Part shown: in pieces, positions 51,746-63,391 of the stretch
How the letters are laid out: each line of letters starts with the position of its first letter
Numbering within the stretch: the first letter of the stretch is position 1
Origin: Centrapalus pauciflorus
Taxonomy: Eukaryota; Streptophyta; Magnoliopsida; Asterales; Asteraceae
Assembly (NCBI GenBank): GCA_020465985.1
Contig: JAANYP010000268.1
Coordinates: 370,721 to 434,720, forward strand
Direction: 5' to 3'
DNA length: 64,000 bases
Translations under genes and position numbers: made by a program
Notes under the pieces: model-generated
Database searches by the model: none
What the model saw: only the letters and a program-made list of their open reading frames with translations
Told to the model about the DNA's origin: nothing

Positions 51746-52330
51746 AACATAAAAAGAAAAAGAAAACTAACTAACTGACAAATAACGACATTAACTAAAA
51801 ATTGAACTTAACCTAACTTAACAACAAGTAAAACTACATGAAATGCACACAACCAAAGAAGTCACAAAAAATTAAACATGAACCAACTAAAATTTATGTG
51901 AACAAGATAATAAAATCAACTAAGTAAGAAACACCAAATAAACTAAAAAAAATCCTAGAACTAAGACACATTCACAACTTTAGATTTACAATCTGACAAA
52001 ATGCAAAAGGATGAACTTTTTGAAAAAAAACTTAAGGGGAATATTACAAAGGAGAAGGAGATGATACCAAAGCCTTAAGGAAATAAAAGAGAAAATTGAG
52101 AACTTCACAACTCCGGCGAGTGGAGGAGGTGGCCGGTAGTGGTGAGGGAAGAAAAACCCACAAGAAAATGCTCTAAATCTTGTGAATCAAGTGGAGGAGA
52201 TGGGAAAAACAATTGATAAAAAATGATGATTGGTGGTGATGGGTGGCGGTTTCGGGTGGTTTCGAGGGCTGGAGACGAAGGAGATGTGGTGGTGTGGGTT
52301 GCGTTGTGCGCAAAAATGAGAAAGAAAAGT
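51746..52330 (-). other. Leader and intron-like region upstream of Athila 2 ORF3
   Basis: On the minus strand a CT-rich leader follows the TATA box at 52331, with words such as ctccttcgtctcc, and then turns into T-rich sequence that runs to the ORF3 acceptor at 51164. A candidate donor (TTTG|GTATCA) lies near 52065 but is weaker than in family 1. No gene is seen. Confidence 0.5.
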
Positions 52331-52556
52331 AGGGTTTATATTTGTCTGTTGCGCGACGCGGCGCGTCGGGTGAGGGTACGCGGCGCGTCACCCCGCATTA
52401 GACCTTGAAGTCGTTTTTGACCTACTTTTGACCGGTTGACCTGGCAATGACGCGACGCGTTATTAGAAAAACGTGGCTTGTTACTTTTGCACAAACAATT
52501 TGGTTTTGAGTAGGATATCGACACGGCGCGTCATTGGAAAGACGCGACTCGTTTTT
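52331..52556 (-). promoter_or_regulatory. Internal promoter-like module of Athila 2
   Basis: On the minus strand AAATATAAACCCT (52331-52343) is preceded, about 10 bp upstream, by a CpG-rich array with five GACGCG(C/A)CGCGTC-like words (near 52351, 52378, 52448, 52519 and 52541). The same word occurs six times upstream of the LTR TATA box at 53802. Confidence 0.58.
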
Positions 52557-52614
52557 TTTAATAGTGCAGCCCTTAAAAAAATTTTTTAAACAATAACATA
52601 AACGAGCAATCGAG

Positions 52615-54245
52615 ACAATTTAACGAACTTGGTATTAATTATAATTCGGAAATAAACAAACTAAAACTAGTGGACAAATAGACAAGTATTATCTATCGCT
52701 AACTACTATAGCTTATGTAAGTCCGAGTATCGAACTCAGTAACAATGATGAAATGATGATACTAAACTGTCAGTTAATAATTAGTTATGCTCGAAAAGTG
52801 ATTTAATATTAAGAAAAAAAACTAAACATTAAGTAAAATCAAGTTTGTGATTCAACACAACTATAACAATAAACACTTGAAAGGGAAATGTTACAAGAAT
52901 GAATTAAACAAGGGTGATCAAATGGGAAAGTTCCCCTTAAACATCGGATGAAAAAACCAACCGCGATTGGAATGACTCTTTAAATGAATCAAAGAAAATA
53001 AATTACCAAGATCACTCAATAATGATTCAAATCTTCAAATTTGAAAATTTATGCAACATGAACAAAGATCACTCAAATAAACACCTAACATGAACCACAT
53101 GCTAGCAATGACTATAATATTATAAGATCACTCTAAATAACATTACAATCCCAATATTAGCCAAAGAAAATATAAAGATCACCCAACATATTCTCTAAAA
53201 CTGATAAAGCATGCTGAATGCCCACAAACATATTCTGGTCATGAAAGATACTTATCAACTCACATATCAAAGCACTAGTTTGTACTCAGATTCACATCAT
53301 CAGTACAACCATATTTATAATCATAGTTAAACTCATGAACAATCGACCCTTTTTACCCTCACGAACTTAAAAGATTAAATAAAACAATTAACTTACTTCA
53401 TTCGAAATGAATATACGCAAACCCGACTCACATCAAGGAAAACATAATAATCATGGTAAATCAATATAAACATTCATAAAAAAACAAGAACATAAAACTT
53501 CATTCCAACAAAAAGATAAATTTCATCCAATGTTTAAGGTTGTACAAATCCAAATGATTACTTAAACAACTACTCCATAACTATGAAGATACACAACATT
53601 ATATCATGCATGGTGTAAATCTAAACATATTGAAGGATTAGGAAATGTTGGAACTACCCAAACGATGATAATCGGTGTAATGTTGTTGTTCCCTTCAAGA
53701 TTGGCTTTAAACCAAGCTTCCTTGCCTTCTAAATGTGTGGAGTCACGGATTTGTGTGTGAAAAATTGACCATGAATGAGTTAAATGCAGAGAAATCTGAC
53801 TTTTATACACTAAGATTGATGTGTCGCATCGTTCAGGTGACGCGCCGCGCCATTGTGTTGTCAAGATTCTATAGGCTAAGTACAAGAGCAGAAATTGAAT
53901 AATAGCTGGAATGACGCGCCGCGTCGGCATATGACGCGCCACGTCGAACTACACTTTAGAAAATAAAAATTCTTCAGAAGACGTGTCGCGTCACACTGCA
54001 CTTCGCGAAACAAAATACAAAGGTCTAGAAAACACGTCGTGTCGTTTCAAAGACGCGTCGCGTTCGACGTTTTTTCGCAAAAGCTTTTTTTCTAGCTTCA
54101 TTTCGTGTTTCTTCAATAAGAAAGTCAAAGACAACAATTGCATCAATAATGATGTTTAGGCTTAAAAGTCGACCTTTTCATACAAAATAACACATTAAAA
54201 CACATTGATATCACATTAAATATGTATATGAAATCAGCGATATCA
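52615..54245 (-). repeat. Athila 2 LTR copy, right, full length
   Basis: About 1.63 kb. On the minus strand it begins TGATATCGCTG right after a weak purine tract (AAGTTTGGAAATCT) and a TTGCTTGAGGACAA motif that I know from the 3' end of Athila/Tat internal regions. It therefore acts as the 3' LTR of the element to its right, and also borders the ORF3 module on its left. The left limit is approximate and no PBS is visible there. Confidence 0.7.
53802..54070 (-). promoter_or_regulatory. Athila 2 LTR promoter: TATA plus CpG-rich array
   Basis: On the minus strand TATAAAAG (53802-53809), preceded by GACGCGCCGCGTC-like words near 53838, 53911, 53930, 53979, 54031 and 54050. Confidence 0.6.
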
Positions 54246-54906
54246 AAGATTTCCAAACTTAAACTTTGTTTGTCCTCAAGCAAATCTATTACTACATACA
54301 CAAAGTGTGCAAACAAACGGGCTGTTCATGAAGATATACATTCTCAAATATTAAAAAGATCTTCAAGCATTGAAGAGTATAACGAGCATGACATGGAAAA
54401 CTAAGTGATGGAAATAGATATGTTATTCATTGCATGTGGGATGAATCTATAAAAGCATAATCTATATAGCAAGACCAACAACATTGACTAAAACACCTCA
54501 CAAGATAAATTTTCTCTACCACTCAGTGTTTAGGCTAATCAAAACACTCAATTGCACAAATTGAAACATACATTAACATAAGCTTGCCATTGGATCAAAT
54601 TGCTAACACATTTATCAAAAGAGATGCAAACATTAATAGGGCTTTGCAAGGGTTGTAACTGGGCTAAGGCTATGGTGTGAAATATTTGGGTAAAATGCTA
54701 AAGTTAGTAAAAAAAATACACTTTCAAGAATAAAATTCACAATACAAATCACTTTAGGAGACGAAAGATTTACTTTATTTGATTTCACAATATAAACATG
54801 TCATTAATGTTTAAAAATAATCATTTTTATTAAAATATAATGATTATTATATTTTTATATAAAGTTTTAAATACGCATTACCGCTTCTATATGATTTTAA
54901 ATTAAA
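54246..54906 (-). other. 3' internal region of an Athila/Tat element, truncated
   Basis: Non-coding sequence upstream (minus strand) of the LTR. It holds the GCTTGAGGACAAAC word and further right an ACAACCCTTGCAAAGCCC word, both common near the 3' end of this lineage. It is cut at 54911 by the Tekay 3 LTR start. Confidence 0.6.
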
Positions 54907-54911
54907 GTACA

Positions 54912-55943
54912 TGTAACAACCTAACTTTTGATCAAGTCATAAATTCAGTATTTGAACCGATAATGTAATATTATTACATTATTTGAATTATAATTTAATT
55001 AAGTTATGAAATATTTAATTAAATTATATAAATATTTATATTATGAATTAATAAATTATTAAAGATAATTAAATAAACGAGATATAACATACAAAAATGA
55101 AAGTGGGTTAACTAGCAAATATAACTAGATGAAGTATATAAACGAGATTTATGAACCATTTGACACTCATCCACTCTCTCTCTCTACTCTCTCTCTCCAA
55201 ATTATCTCCCAAACCGACCGTCCGATTATCGAGTTTTATACGTCATTGAAAAGATCTCGAAGAGTTCTATCCGAATCTGCTATCTCCTACGTCATTTCAT
55301 ACGAATTTGAGATAAGAATCGACATTTTAAAGCTTTATTACTTTCGGTTTTTGAAGATAAATTCGAATTTCCCATTTCTATTCGAATTTATGCTATTTTA
55401 CTTGAGTATCAACTTGAATCTAATAGATTATATATAACAGAATCGAATTTAGGCTTAATATCTAACATATTCGTGATTATAGACTTAGAAATGTATGTTT
55501 TAAAGTTTAAAAATATGAACAAATTCGAGATGCCAAGAACAAACTCGAAATTGAGTTAAATTCGAAAATATAATCGAAATTAATCATTAAATTCGAATTG
55601 CTTGATTCGAATTTAATAAATTCGAATGGAGGTTGGTGGTTGACATTAAAGTTGAATCTTGCATTTCAAAATTAATTATACATTCGAATTGAAGCCTTCG
55701 AATTTAACCAACACCATCGAATTTAATTATCAAATTCAAATAGTGCCTTCGAATTTAGCATATATATATATTTGAAATCAGGAGCTTCAACTTTAATCCT
55801 ATATTCAAAATGGGAATTCGAATTTAATGTTTATAATTCGAATTTATTGCCTAAACTCGAAACCCACTCCTTAAATTCGAATATATTGAATAAAATACAT
55901 AGACAACGCATAAAATAACGAAATAGTTAGCAAAATGAGTATA

Positions 55944-55951
<8 letters not shown>
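54912..55951 (+). repeat. Tekay 3 LTR, plus orientation, truncated in a (TA)n tract
   Basis: Starts TGTAACAACC, preceded by GTACA (54907-54911). A TATA box (TATATAAA, 55135-55142) and a (CT)n leader follow. It is almost identical to the first 1040 bp (minus strand) of the LTR at 60123-57774, with a 20-bp indel near 55530 and a few substitutions. It stops at the (TA)n tract. Confidence 0.85.
55350..55890. repeat. Array of AATTCGAATTT palindromes
   Basis: At least a dozen TTCGAA words plus many single-base variants, in the same relative LTR position as the CCGAATTCGG array of Tekay 2. Mirrored at 59110-59660 in the other LTR copy. Confidence 0.8.

Positions 55952-56011
<60 letters not shown>
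55952..56011. repeat. (TA)n microsatellite
   Basis: About 30 TA units joining the truncated Tekay 3 LTR to the element at 56012. Confidence 0.95.
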
Positions 56012-56014
<3 letters not shown>

Positions 56015-56650
56015 TCAGTTTCTATTGGGAACCATATGCATTGGGAACCAAAGAAAGAACCAATCACAACCTTTTGATTAAATGATCATTACGCGATTCA
56101 CGTATTTTGCATCATCATCTTTATTTTGCCATAAATTTATTATGATCTTTGGTCATCATCATGCATTGTGTTCGTCGTCAATATGTTCATCGTCATGGTC
56201 GGATGCATCGTGTTCTTCCTCATCTTCAACGGATTTATGTTGCAATCATCATGGATGGAGAAGGGGAGAGAGGGTGCAGCCATGGATGGAGAGGGGGCGG
56301 TCGTGGATGGAGAGGGGGAGAGAGAGAGAGAGGTGAGGGAGAGAAATGGTCGGATACATCGTGTTCGTCTTCAACGTGTTCATCTTCACCTTCAACGGGT
56401 TTACATTGAAATCACCATGGATGGAGAGGAGGAAAGAGAGAAAGGGAGAGGTGAGGGAGAGAAAGGTGGTGATAAATAGGAAATGTAGTTAATTTTTAGA
56501 TTTAACTTCCTAATCTAGTTTTTTTCTTTTTAAAAATTAATTAATTTTAATATAATAAGTATTTCAATAATGCCCCTAGTGCACCCTTAGTAATTTATTA
56601 TGCATTTTGGTTCTCAGTGCTTCCCAATGCATCAAGGTTCCCTATTGAAC

Positions 56651-56653
<3 letters not shown>
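56012..56653. mobile_element. Inverted-repeat element in a (TA)n tract
   Basis: About 640 bp. Ends GAGTCAGTTTCTATTGGGAACC and its inverted counterpart (GAGGTTCAATAGGGAACC) extend imperfectly over about 45 bp, including TGCATTGGGAA. TA tracts lie on both sides. Inside are two copies of a segment of roughly 80 bp (56197-56285 and 56348-56435, with ATCGTGTTC and ATGGATGGAGA). No transposase is encoded. Confidence 0.7.
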
Positions 56654-56699
<46 letters not shown>

Positions 56700-56796
56700 T
56701 GCATATACATACATACATACATATCTATATAGATACATACATACACACACACATATATATCTACATACATACATACATGCATATATATATATTTAT
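56654..56796. repeat. Compound TA, CA and TACA microsatellites
   Basis: (TA)n, then CA, CATA and TACATACA runs, then (TA)n up to a further element end. Confidence 0.9.
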
Positions 56797-57030
56797 AGAG
56801 TGAGTTTCAACGGAGAACCAAATGTTTATCGAAGAACTTTGGGACAATGCATGTGCTGCACAATCCCCCTGTGTGAGCTTATTGAATCCATATAATTATT
56901 GGGGGGGGGGGGGGGGGGGGGTTATGCATCACATGAGGGGATCATTTTGTACAAAATCGGTACATGTCACTATATAATTATTTGGGGGTTATGCATCACA
57001 TGAGGAGATCGTTTATGGACACTTAAAAAA
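56797..57030. repeat. Third (TA)n-linked element end, G21 tract and local duplication
   Basis: GAGTGAGTTTCAACGGAGAACC resembles the end at 56012; the partner end is not seen. A run of 21 G (56901-56921) lies in the first of two copies of an 80-bp segment (tataattatt..ttatgcatcacatgagg, from 56891 and from 56972). Confidence 0.65.
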
Positions 57031-57768
57031 GTATGACTAATTATATAGATATATAGAAATTATTACTTTAGATTGTCTCATATTAAAAGTTATTGGAAAG
57101 AAAAATAAATTACATGAAATTGTAGGTAAAATGAATGAGTGACAATGACATTTAATTTTAATTTACATCAAAAACATTATATAATAAAAGTTATTGAGAA
57201 ATTATAATGTTAATTATAGAATAAATAGTTTTATTATTTATTTATGTGTGAACTTGTTTTATATTTTAAAATGTAATTAATACATTATGAGAATATAAAT
57301 TATTATCTCAAACTAAATGATGGAGAGAATTTAGGTGAAATATTGTTAATGGTTATATAGTTTTATCTAATTATTAAATTATAGTTAATTATATTTAAAA
57401 ATAGGTAAATAAAATGCGCAAGTCTATAATTAAAAATGACAAATGACAACATAATAAGATGACAAGTGGCATTTTAGTTACTCACACAATAGTATTTATA
57501 GATTAGTTGACTTGTAAATAATTTTAGGAGCCTATTTGTTGGACAAAAGTTATGCCTACATATGAAATTGGAAGCTAAAAAAAGATGAGTTTGTTAAGAT
57601 TAGTTGAATTGAATTATATATAATTAATTGCTATTATCATGGTCATCTTTGTTAAAATGACAAACTGATCAATATATTATTAATTGTTGTTTTGTACTTA
57701 TGTCATTTCATCAATATAATTTTAAAAAATTATAAATAAAGGTAATATATATGTTCTATTCTAAATGA
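57031..57768. other. AT-rich sequence with no recognised gene
   Basis: No ORF of note and no repeat that I recognise. It ends with TGTAC (57769-57773), the possible TSD of the adjacent LTR. Confidence 0.5.
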
Positions 57769-57773
57769 TGTAC

Positions 57774-59003
57774 TGTGAAGACCACCCCTTACGGGGCAGT
57801 TCTCACGAGTCTAGGTCCCACATCATGCAATACGATATCAATCAAACTAAGATAGAGTAATTATAATGCGGCATATTAAATTACAGGCACAAACATATTA
57901 GGATTTAGTTTAATACAAATTAAGTTTTCAAATTAAACTTATAAAGGGCACAAGTCTAATCTAATTCATGTCATCATATATTCAAAATAAATCTACCCAG
58001 ACCATCATGTTATCATCATCCAATTAGTACCAAAAGGGTTGCTGAGTAGAGGTCTATGAAACTTCTGTCTTGTTCGTGTAAGACCTAAGAACTATGTCCG
58101 GCAGGTGACTTTCCTTTGTCTTTTCCTGTAAAAATGTTAAGTAGCAACCGTAAGCAAAGCTTAGTGAGTAAATAGATTTTCAAATTAACATGCAATGTCA
58201 AGCGGATCATCATAATTCTAGCGTGATATGTCTTGGCTGCCGCTACAGCCCTCATGATTGAGACATAGAAGTCATAGAGTCAGATGATGCTCAAGCCACG
58301 CTCACGCTTAAATCGTGGGGATCAGCCACATAGTGGGCTAACTACCAGTAAATCAACGTGGCGGAACATCGGAGGTCATTACCAAGTTCAATAGAACTGG
58401 TGAAATAGCCAGGTCTAGAACAATAGACCAACAAGGCTAATCAAGCTGAATCAATATGTCAAGTATATGCAATGATGAAGCAAACGTAATCAAAGTCATG
58501 ATAGCAGTAATCTTAAAGCAATATCAAAAATGAACTGAAAATGCAATATCATATGAAATGATAAGTCAAATAGCTATCATGATCCACTGGGCAACACCGA
58601 ACCATGGCGTGCACAGGTCATTATCCAGCTAATGATATGAATGTCAATTTAATCTAACATCAACAATTTGTCTCAACCGGAAATCAAGCATGTTAAATCT
58701 GAATATCTAAAACTCACTGGTCTGGGTCTTTATCAAACAGATGTAAAATCTGCCACCTGAGTTATCCTAGTATTTTATCTCAATCTGTTCTCTGTCAATC
58801 CAAATCTTTGACACACTTTATAAATCTTTAAATCTTTGTTCTATGTTCAGAATTTCATTGAACCTGTCCAGAATTATCATGACAAATCATGTCAATATCA
58901 TCATCATTATCATTATCTTTTTATCTTTAAAATCTTTATTATATCTGATTCTGATAACTTATTTATTCACAAATCATTCTTTGTTTCATAAATTCTCAAG
59001 GGT

Positions 59004-59066
<63 letters not shown>

Positions 59067-60123
59067 TATATACTCATTTTGCTAACTATTTCGTTATTTT
59101 ATGCGTTGTCTATGTATTTTATTCAATATATTCGAATTTAAGGAGTGGGTTTCGAGTTTAGGCAATAAATTCGAATTATAAACATTAAATTCGAATTCCC
59201 ATTTTGAATATCGGATTAAAGTTGAAGCTCCTGATTTCAAATATATATATATATGCTAAATTCGAAGGCACTATTTGAATTTGATAATTAAATTCGATGG
59301 TGTTGGTTAAATTCGAAGGCTTCAATTCGAATGTATAATTAATTTTGAAATGCAAGATTCAACTTTAATGTCAACCACCAACCTCCATTCGAATTTATTA
59401 AATTCGAATCAAGCAATTCGAATTTAATGATTAATTTCGATTATATTTTCGAATTTAACTCAATTTCTAGTTTGTTCTATGTATTTTCGAATTTGTTCTT
59501 GGCATCTCGAATTTGTTCATATTTTTAAACTTTAAAACATACATTTCTAAGTCTATAATCACGAATATGTTAGATATTAAGCCTAAATTCGATTCTGTTA
59601 TATATAATCTATCATATTCAAGTTGATACTCAAGTAAAATAGCATAAATTCGAATAGAAATGGGAAATTCGAATTTATCTTCAAAAACCGAAAGTAATAA
59701 AGCTTTAAAATGTCGATTCTTATCTCAAATTCGTATGAAATGACGTAGGAGATAGCAGATTCGGATAGAACTCTTCGAGATCTTTTCAATGACGTATAAA
59801 ACTCGATAATCGGACGGTCGGTTTGGGAGATAATTTGGAGAGAGAGAGTAGAGAGAGAGAGTGGATGAGTGTCAAATGGTTCATAAATCTCGTTTATATA
59901 CTTCATCTAGTTATATTTGCTAGTTAACCCACTTTCATTTTTGTATGTTATATCTCGTTTATTTAATTATCTTTAATAATTTATTAATTCATAATATAAA
60001 TATTTATATAATTTAATTAAATATTTCATAACTTAATTAAATTATAATTCAAATAATGTAATAATATTACATTATCGGTTCAAATACTGAATTTATGACT
60101 TGATCAAAAGTTAGGTTGTTACA
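57774..60123 (-). repeat. Tekay 3 3' LTR, minus orientation, full length
   Basis: 2350 bp, reading TGTAACAACC...GGTCTTCACA on the minus strand. On its upstream side (right) it joins the pol end and hairpin of the same element. It holds a (TA)n tract (59005-59062), the TTCGAA array, a TATA box (59893-59900) and the TTTACAGGAAAAG word shared with the Tekay 2 LTR (near 58130). Confidence 0.9.
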
Positions 60124-60330
60124 GAATGGGCTCCACCACGCACAAACTTCGTCCCCGAAGTTAGCTATGTTCGAACAGACTGGGATAAGTAGCTTTCATG
60201 ACATCTTCAGATTCCCAAGACTGATGCGAACCTTTGTGGTGTTTCCACTGGACGAGCACCATCTGTATCTCTTTATTTCTAAGCTTCTTGGTCTTTGTAG
60301 GTTTCCCGAGAGGTTCCCAAAGTATATAGT
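60124..60330 (-). pseudogene. Tekay 3 pol C-terminal tail (chromodomain-like)
   Basis: On the minus strand about 55 codons are readable, ending LRNKEIQMVLVQWKHHKG..WE and SLFEHS, then TAA (60163-60161). This matches the end of Tekay 2 pol. The hairpin AACTTCG-GGGA-CGAAGTT overlaps the stop (60145-60162). Upstream it is cut at about 60330 by copia-like LTR sequence. Confidence 0.82.
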
Positions 60331-61085
60331 TATAAGTGTAGAGGGGGTGAATACGAGCAATTTAAAAAACTTACACACTCTTTTCTCAATTTTTTGCGAT
60401 GTATTTGTTTATCAACAATTTGAAAGTTACAAACAAGCTTGAATGCGGAATAGTTCAAGCTGAGATGACAGATACAACAGTATGCTCACTAGTCTAAGAC
60501 AAACTCAAACTAGTATACAATGAATACACTCACTAAGAAGCACTCACTGTGTTTACAAGACTTAAGGGAACAGCTTATGTAAAACAGCTTAGACACACAG
60601 ATGCTGGTTTACACAGAAGGCTTGCATGTATGAAAATCACACTTGCACGTTCACTTTTGGTTTCAGCACTTAGCTTTCTTCACACTTCTTTCTGACCTTA
60701 GAAGCTTCCTTTTATACTCACTTAGAGGATCTAATAGAAACATCTTCATTGGACGGAATGAAAAAGGAGAAGTCTTGTTGAAAAGACAACATAACCTTTT
60801 CTGCACTTTTCTGAAAAGCAGACTTGTCTTCACATGTGCAGAACTTTTCCTTGAAGGATCAGCTTTCTTTTGTTGACCAACAAGTTGGTTCTTTGGAAAA
60901 CACCATGCACTCCCCCCCCCCTACCTCCATCATCTCAGGACTCTGTGTCTGCGCAGTCAAAGGCTCTTGATCTGTCAAAGAATCCTTCCCAGTCACTCCC
61001 CAAACTGACAACTTTCACAGCTGGGCAAATTGCACTCACTGCACAGCCCTGCCAAACTCGTATCCAACTCTTTCTACGCATCTAA
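60331..61085 (-). repeat. SIRE/Maximus-like copia LTR end, minus orientation
   Basis: On the minus strand a TATA box (TATAAAAGG, near 60710) is followed by 370 bp ending TTCACCCCCTCTACAC, a 3'-end word I associate with SIRE-type LTRs. The LTR start is not found, and the right limit is arbitrary. Lineage is from memory of typical ends, not from a search. Confidence 0.4.
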
Positions 61086-63391
61086 ATCCTCTCTTACAAC
61101 AAGTAGGACTCTGTGGTCCTCTTAGGAAGAAATTGACATAAAAGCATGTATCTCTATCAATGCGTGCAAACCTACCTGTCCTAACCACATTGGCCAGCCT
61201 GAACAACTCTTATTGGCTCTATCTCAAATTACTGTTGGTCCTCAGAACTGCTGATGTGAAGATACTCTTGAAGTCCATCTTGCACATGCTTCAAAGCCTG
61301 TTGTTCAACAGCTTCTGACTAGAGAAAACATTGTTAAGCTGGACCCACTCTTGCTACTTCCCAAGCCTCTTCTCTTCAGGCCTGTCTTTCACAGCTGAAG
61401 AGGTATACGGAAAACTGGCTTTCTAGTGACAAGCCGCGTTGGCCCACACCTGCGTATGCCAACATGCTGGTAAGCCTGCCTGACTTTGTGTCTTTCAGGC
61501 AGACCAGGGTGTTGAAGGTGTGTTCCATCTCCTCAAATGGGGCGAAGTCAATTGCTCGAAGACTAAGTCTAAGGGGGAGAAAACCTCTTTCCTAAGGAGA
61601 ACTCAAGTACCTACAAACTCCCACTCGGTCAACCCGCAGGGGCCATCTACAGTACAGGAAGGTGCCTCTTCAAGATGCTATGCCTACTCAGGCTTTGTCC
61701 TCCAAACCCTGCCAGTTCTAAAGGGGGAGGAAGTCATTCCGATTCCAGGCCTCGCAGTCATAAGGCGGCACTTAATTCTCACTGACGAGAAGACGAGAAG
61801 AAGAGGAAAATTCCTGATGGCTGCTGTCACTACAGAGCAGCTAAAGAAAAGAAAAAAAAGCAGCCATTGATCACACAACATCCGCAAGCAGCAGCTGATC
61901 TCTAAGTTCACCAAAGCCCGTGCTAAGAGATGGGGTTCTTCCTATGACAAAGTACTTTGAGTTTAGAGACGAACAGCTTCAAGCTCTAGAGGAAATTGAT
62001 TGAAAGAGAAGAAGCTGCTGCTAAGCTGCTACATCTTTGCACCAAGAAAGCAAGAAAATTCTAAAATGTCGACCTTGAGGTGCACACGGAAATTTATGGA
62101 AGCTGCTAAGGAATCAGCAGGCGAAAAGGAGGGAGAAAAAGCACAGGGTGCTCAGGTCTCTGTTGCCAAGAACTCAAGTACCCTCTGCTAGAGCCAAAAT
62201 CCACTTGACAAACTTGGCTAGAAAGAAATTTCATGATGTGCTACTCGAAGGCTTGCCCCGGAAAGCGCTTGTCAAACCTGTCCCATTTCAAGAAAAAGAA
62301 AAGCCACAGTGTGGAAGCTTCAGATCACCGACATGGGTGCAACAGGCGCCTGAATGGTAATCCTACGATTCACACTGCTGTTGCACAGATGGGATGATTA
62401 CAGGGAAGGGTGGGGAACTGGCAGTTGCCTGAGCCAGTCTACGTCAGAAGAAACGGCTAAGACGTACATGGCAACATCAAGCAGCTGCTGGAGAGAGGAA
62501 GTGAGCTGGGCCTTGATCCAAACGAAATAAGCGAGGGTGGTCTCTGTGGACATACCCCAAAATAAAGGCCAGAAGGACAAAGAAAATACAGAGATGGAGC
62601 TCCTCCTTACGCTTTTGATTGAAACAGGGCGGACTTGCCATTGACATAAAAAGGAAGTTGATATCTATAGCCTGCTTAACGGAATTAAAGTTTGAGGATG
62701 GCAAGAATTATTGAAGAAACCTGAGCTGGGGGGCATTTTTCTGTAGATCCCCTAAACTCCGAAGACGTGCCTTCCAAGAGCCTCAAAGCTTGTACAAAGT
62801 TGACTCTGTCGACCCCTTGCCGCCCTTCAGACTTGCAGTTTCATTTTAGGCCGTCTAGCCAATGGAGAGCCGCCCATCTGGGATCAGCTCAGAGGCTTCT
62901 ATGAAAGAGGAGGAGCTCAATGCTCCAAGTTCATGATATCCGAAGTGAAGTTGCGGAACTTGAGGATTACAAGGACTAAACTGGAACATATGGTTCAGGA
63001 TCCTTTCCATTGATCTGACGTCCATCTACGTCTGGGGTAGGTGACAAGAATGGGAGCTGTCCATCAGTTGGACAGGTTGCCCCTATCCGCCTCCCAACTC
63101 AAACAGTCCAAACATCTTGTACATTAGTTGTACATATTGTACACTAGTTGTACATATTACACAGTTGTAATTTTTGCTTTTCACATTAGTTGTAAAATAA
63201 CATATAGACATTAGTGTACTCTTGTAAGGAACATGTGTTTCTAGTGTAATCATAGAATCAGTGTATATATAAACTGATTCTTTTACTTACTGTAATGTTG
63301 TAATTTCAATAAGCAAAAATGTACTGTAAACACTATATAGTGCTTTTTGATAAGACCAGCTGGACTGGTTTATTGCCCAAATAGGGGAGAT
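61086..63391 (+). other. SIRE/Maximus-like 3' internal region, decayed
   Basis: Only short broken frames are visible, none matching a protein I can name. Near 63113-63162 there are TTGTACAT(A)TTAG-type short repeats. It ends in GCCCAAATAGGGGAGA (63375-63390), like the polypurine tract of SIRE elements. Confidence 0.4.

Larger units (their letters stand above)
37630..54245 (-). mobile_element. Rearranged Athila family 2 derivative with inverted duplication
   Basis: Two LTR-like direct repeats (about 37630-38885 and 52615-54245) enclose two copies of an Athila ORF3 region facing each other, with a Tekay element nested in the left copy. Gag and pol are absent and no PBS is seen next to either LTR copy, so the element was internally deleted and rearranged. 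The LTRs share U5-region sequence with Athila family 1. Outer limits are approximate. Confidence 0.7.

Noticed and set aside
55129..55437. A 102-codon frame that recurs almost unchanged at 59598-59906 on the other strand
   Set aside because: It lies in the leader part of the two near-identical Tekay 3 LTRs, has a CT-repeat-derived start, and resembles no protein. The conservation is that of the LTR.
56082..56479. Three overlapping frames rich in Ser, Cys, Glu and Gly
   Set aside because: They come from purine-rich and TCATC repeats inside the (TA)n-linked element and change character between frames.
60870..61085. Frame with Pro run and ASQ-rich sequence as a possible gag or env-like protein
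   Set aside because: No motif supports it, and the minus-strand LTR reading of the same region is better supported.
63110..63165. Short TTGTACAT repeats as a CRISPR-like or iteron array
   Set aside because: Only about four irregular units with no regular spacers, in a plant retrotransposon region.
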